Positions 62,622 to 64,000 of a stretch of 64,000 nucleotides of DNA are shown here, piece by piece. Under the pieces are notes generated by a model that saw only the letters and a list, made by a program, of their open reading frames with translations, was not told the origin of the DNA and did no database searches. How positions within the stretch are numbered: the first letter of the stretch is position 1; every line of letters begins with the position of its first letter. Source of the DNA: Ferruginibacter sp. (lineage in GTDB: Bacteria; Bacteroidota; Bacteroidia; Chitinophagales; Chitinophagaceae); the NCBI GenBank assembly GCA_019638525.1, contig JAHBTO010000007.1, positions 39,759 through 103,758 on the forward strand. Direction: 5' to 3'. A program made the position numbers and the translations under genes.

Positions 62622-62670
62622 GATTTTTTTATTTTGAAAATGTGAAACGCAATATTCTTTAAAATTACCC

Positions 62671-62678
62671 TATTTTTG
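62671..62678 (+). promoter_or_regulatory. -7 box of tRNA-Cys
   Basis: TATTTTTG fits TAnnTTTG, 48 bases before the mature tRNA 5' end, consistent with a short precursor leader. Confidence 0.45.
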
Positions 62679-62726
62679 CACTGTTTAAAAATGAAATGAA
62701 GGTGAATCTTCATTTTTATTTTATAG

Positions 62727-62797
62727 GGTCCTGTAGCCGAGTGGTTAGGCAAAGCTCTGCAAAAGCTTCTACACCGGTTCGAATCCGGTCGGGACCT
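62727..62797 (+). tRNA. tRNA-Cys (anticodon GCA)
   Basis: The acceptor stem pairs GGTCCTG with CGGGACC (one U-G); the D arm is GCC-GAGTGGTTA-GGC; the anticodon stem is AAGCT/AGCTT with loop CTGCAAA, giving GCA; the T arm is ACCGG-TTCGAAT-CCGGT. The discriminator is T, usual for cysteine. No CCA is encoded in the genome. Only tRNA seen in the window. Confidence 0.95.
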
Positions 62798-62810
62798 CAA
62801 ATTTAAGTTA

Positions 62811-62856
62811 CGCCATTGCAAAGGCAGGTTAGCTTTACCAAGTTGCAATGGCGTTT
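62811..62856 (+). terminator. Hairpin after tRNA-Cys
   Basis: CGCCATTGCAA (62811-62821) pairs perfectly with TTGCAATGGCG (62843-62853), an 11 bp stem with a 21-base loop, followed by TTTT. It probably ends the tRNA transcript. The T run runs straight into the next gene's -7 box. Confidence 0.6.
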
Positions 62857-62864
62857 TACATTTG
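62857..62864 (+). promoter_or_regulatory. -7 box of the 62870 gene
   Basis: TACATTTG fits TAnnTTTG and ends five bases before the ATG at 62870, suggesting a leaderless transcript. Confidence 0.5.
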
Positions 62865-62869
62865 TAGTT

Positions 62870-63274
62870 ATGATAGTTAAATACCTTCATTGGCTTGGCA
62901 TTACAGCCTGTATTGCATTAATTATAAGTTGCTTTTTACCCTGGATGTATTATGCCGATATTAACCAGCAGTTCACGGGGTTTTACAGCTACAAAAATGC
63001 TTACGGAAAACCGGGGTATTTCCTTTGTTTACTATCGCTGGTAACATTGCTGTTTATTATTTTACCAAAAGTGTGGGCCAAAAGGGCTAATTTGTTCATC
63101 GGCGCTGTAATAGTAGCCTATGGTATTAAATCATATATTTTATTCAGTTCCTGCTATAATAATTATTGCCCTCAAAAATTACCGGCTATATATGTAATGT
63201 TGGCTAGCACCATTATCATTTTAATTGCGGCAGCTTTTCCACATCTTAAGCTTAGCGAAAAAGATAAGAACTAA
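62870..63274 (+). CDS. Small four-helix membrane protein
   Basis: A 134-residue membrane protein with four hydrophobic segments, starting MIVKYLHWLGITACIALIIS. A longer in-frame start at 62816 would run through the tRNA-terminator hairpin and the -7 box, so the ATG at 62870 is preferred. The loop between helices 1 and 2 (YYADINQQFTGFYSYKNAYG) is aromatic-rich; a CYNNYCP pair is in the last loop and might form a disulfide. No family is recognised. It lies 66 bases before the ABC exporter gene. Confidence 0.72.
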   Translation: MIVKYLHWLGITACIALIISCFLPWMYYADINQQFTGFYSYKNAYGKPGYFLCLLSLVTLLFIILPKVWAKRANLFIGAVIVAYGIKSYILFSSCYNNYCPQKLPAIYVMLASTIIILIAAAFPHLKLSEKDKN

Positions 63275-63324
63275 AGCGTATCCTGATACCTGCATAAGGA
63301 CTGATGTTCCATTGCATTTTATTT

Positions 63325-63332
63325 TATATTTG
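63325..63332 (+). promoter_or_regulatory. -7 box of the ABC exporter gene
   Basis: TATATTTG fits TAnnTTTG and ends eight bases before the ATG at 63341. Confidence 0.55.
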
Positions 63333-63340
63333 TGTACTCA

Positions 63341-64000
63341 ATGAAACATCTTTCTTCTCTCAATAAATATTTCTGGAAATACCGTTGGCATTTTATGCTG
63401 GGAATATTTTTTGTAGTGCTAACAAATTATTTCCGCATATTGGCACCTCAACTTACCGGTTATGTTGTTAACACGGTTGTACAGTCAATCAAATCACCGC
63501 ATATAAATGATTTCGATATTAAAAAAAGCGAAAAAGATTATGACTTTATAGTACGGCAGGTGATATCTTCTTTTGATGAAAAAACAGGAAATAAAATTTT
63601 GTATGCCGGTATTACTTTGTTTGTAATAGCCATCATCAGTGGCTTCTTTATGTTCCTGATGCGGCAAACCATTATTGTAATGAGCAGGCATATTGAGTAC
63701 GACCAGAAGAATGAAATTTTTTCGCACTATCAAAAACTTGATACCGAATTTTATAAAACACATAGCACCGGCGATTTAATGAACCGTATTGCTGATGATG
63801 TAAGTAAAGTAAGGATGTATACCGGCCCAGCATTGATGTATTTTATAAACCTTGCAGCCGTATTGGGGTTTAGCATTTTTTTTATGTTTAAAGCAAGCCC
63901 TAGGCTAACATTTGTAGCACTAGCACCATTGCCCATTTTAGCTATAGCCATTTACATGGTTAATACCATCATCAACAAAAAAAGCGAACGCATACAAGCT
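63341..64000 (+). CDS. ABC exporter (permease-ATPase fusion type), N-terminal part
   Basis: The first 220 residues of an ABC transporter whose 3' end lies beyond the window. It starts MKHLSSLNKYFWKYRWHFML and shows the first transmembrane helices of the exporter fold (YFRILAPQLTGYVVNTVV; ILYAGITLFVIAIISGFFMF), the coupling region RHIEYDQKNEIFSHYQKLDT and FYKTHSTGDLMNRIADDVSK, which identify the ABC_membrane family (MsbA/YheI-like). The nucleotide-binding domain is cut off. Substrate unknown, with lipids or drugs possible. Confidence 0.88.
   Translation, partial: MKHLSSLNKYFWKYRWHFMLGIFFVVLTNYFRILAPQLTGYVVNTVVQSIKSPHINDFDIKKSEKDYDFIVRQVISSFDEKTGNKILYAGITLFVIAIISGFFMFLMRQTIIVMSRHIEYDQKNEIFSHYQKLDTEFYKTHSTGDLMNRIADDVSKVRMYTGPALMYFINLAAVLGFSIFFMFKASPRLTFVALAPLPILAIAIYMVNTIINKKSERIQA

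Noticed and set aside
62618..62890. Open frame on the minus strand spanning tRNA-Cys
   Set aside because: It covers a perfect tRNA gene and its terminator, so it cannot be a conserved protein.

Overview
The window is a 64 kb chromosomal segment of an AT-rich Bacteroidota bacterium, most likely of the order Chitinophagales (Chitinophagaceae-like). The evidence is: secreted proteins with type IX secretion (T9SS) C-terminal sorting domains (11.4 kb, 42.4 kb) and a gliding-motility-type C-terminal domain (31.2 kb); TAnnTTTG boxes typical of Bacteroidota -7 promoter elements in front of many genes; almost no Shine-Dalgarno sequences; a Bacteroidota-style single-membrane-subunit succinate dehydrogenase (sdhCAB); and an HU-fold/membrane protein of a Bacteroidota-specific type. 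Genus cannot be decided from the sequence alone. No prophage, insertion sequence, CRISPR array or rRNA is visible; this is ordinary core chromosome with small accessory patches.

Layout. 0-6.5 kb: a truncated SDR epimerase, two proteins of unknown function, purQ, and a pair of DsbD-type proteins. 6.7-13.1 kb: ECF sigma factor, uvrA, cmk and a T9SS-secreted protein. 13.2-16.6 kb (minus strand): MFS exporter, deoxynucleoside kinase, folK and a RES/Xre toxin-antitoxin pair with a clear operator-promoter. 16.6-21.6 kb: ABC-2 permease and SRPBCC protein facing anmK, queG and envelope proteins. 21.8-25.1 kb: clpB and a DsbA-like protein lacking the first active-site cysteine. 25.2-28.3 kb (minus): AHSA1 protein, CrtO-like membrane protein, SET-domain protein, lysoplasmalogenase, HU-fold membrane protein. 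28.4-30.7 kb: small membrane protein, FKBP lipoprotein, L-serine dehydratase. 30.7-36.6 kb (minus): smpB, a large gliding-type adhesin, accD, class I aldolase, a metal-receptor protein.

36.6-37.3 kb is a gene-poor stretch that looks like an independent small transcription unit: -7-like box, a leader with two mutually exclusive hairpins, tandem 51-56 bp repeats reading as a 17-18 residue peptide repeat, and a strong terminator. I consider it the most novel locus here.

37.4-44.4 kb: cystathionine beta-synthase, a possible small RNA, a CtpA protease, an amino-sugar kinase plus murQ (cell-wall recycling, together with anmK), a second T9SS protein and an unknown protein. 44.5-49.1 kb: succinate dehydrogenase with a glycosyltransferase gene between sdhA and sdhB. 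49.1-55.1 kb (minus): carbonic anhydrase, lipoprotein, threonine aldolase, an arginase/DUF1684/CtlX arginine-citrulline operon, ndk. 55.2-57.9 kb: DHH phosphoesterase, double FKBP lipoprotein and RNase P RNA. 57.9-62.6 kb (minus): a tight five-gene operon (nucleoside phosphorylase, dapF, corA, NUDIX-GNAT fusion, prolyl peptidase-like lipoprotein). 62.7-64 kb: tRNA-Cys, a small membrane protein and the start of an ABC exporter cut by the window edge.
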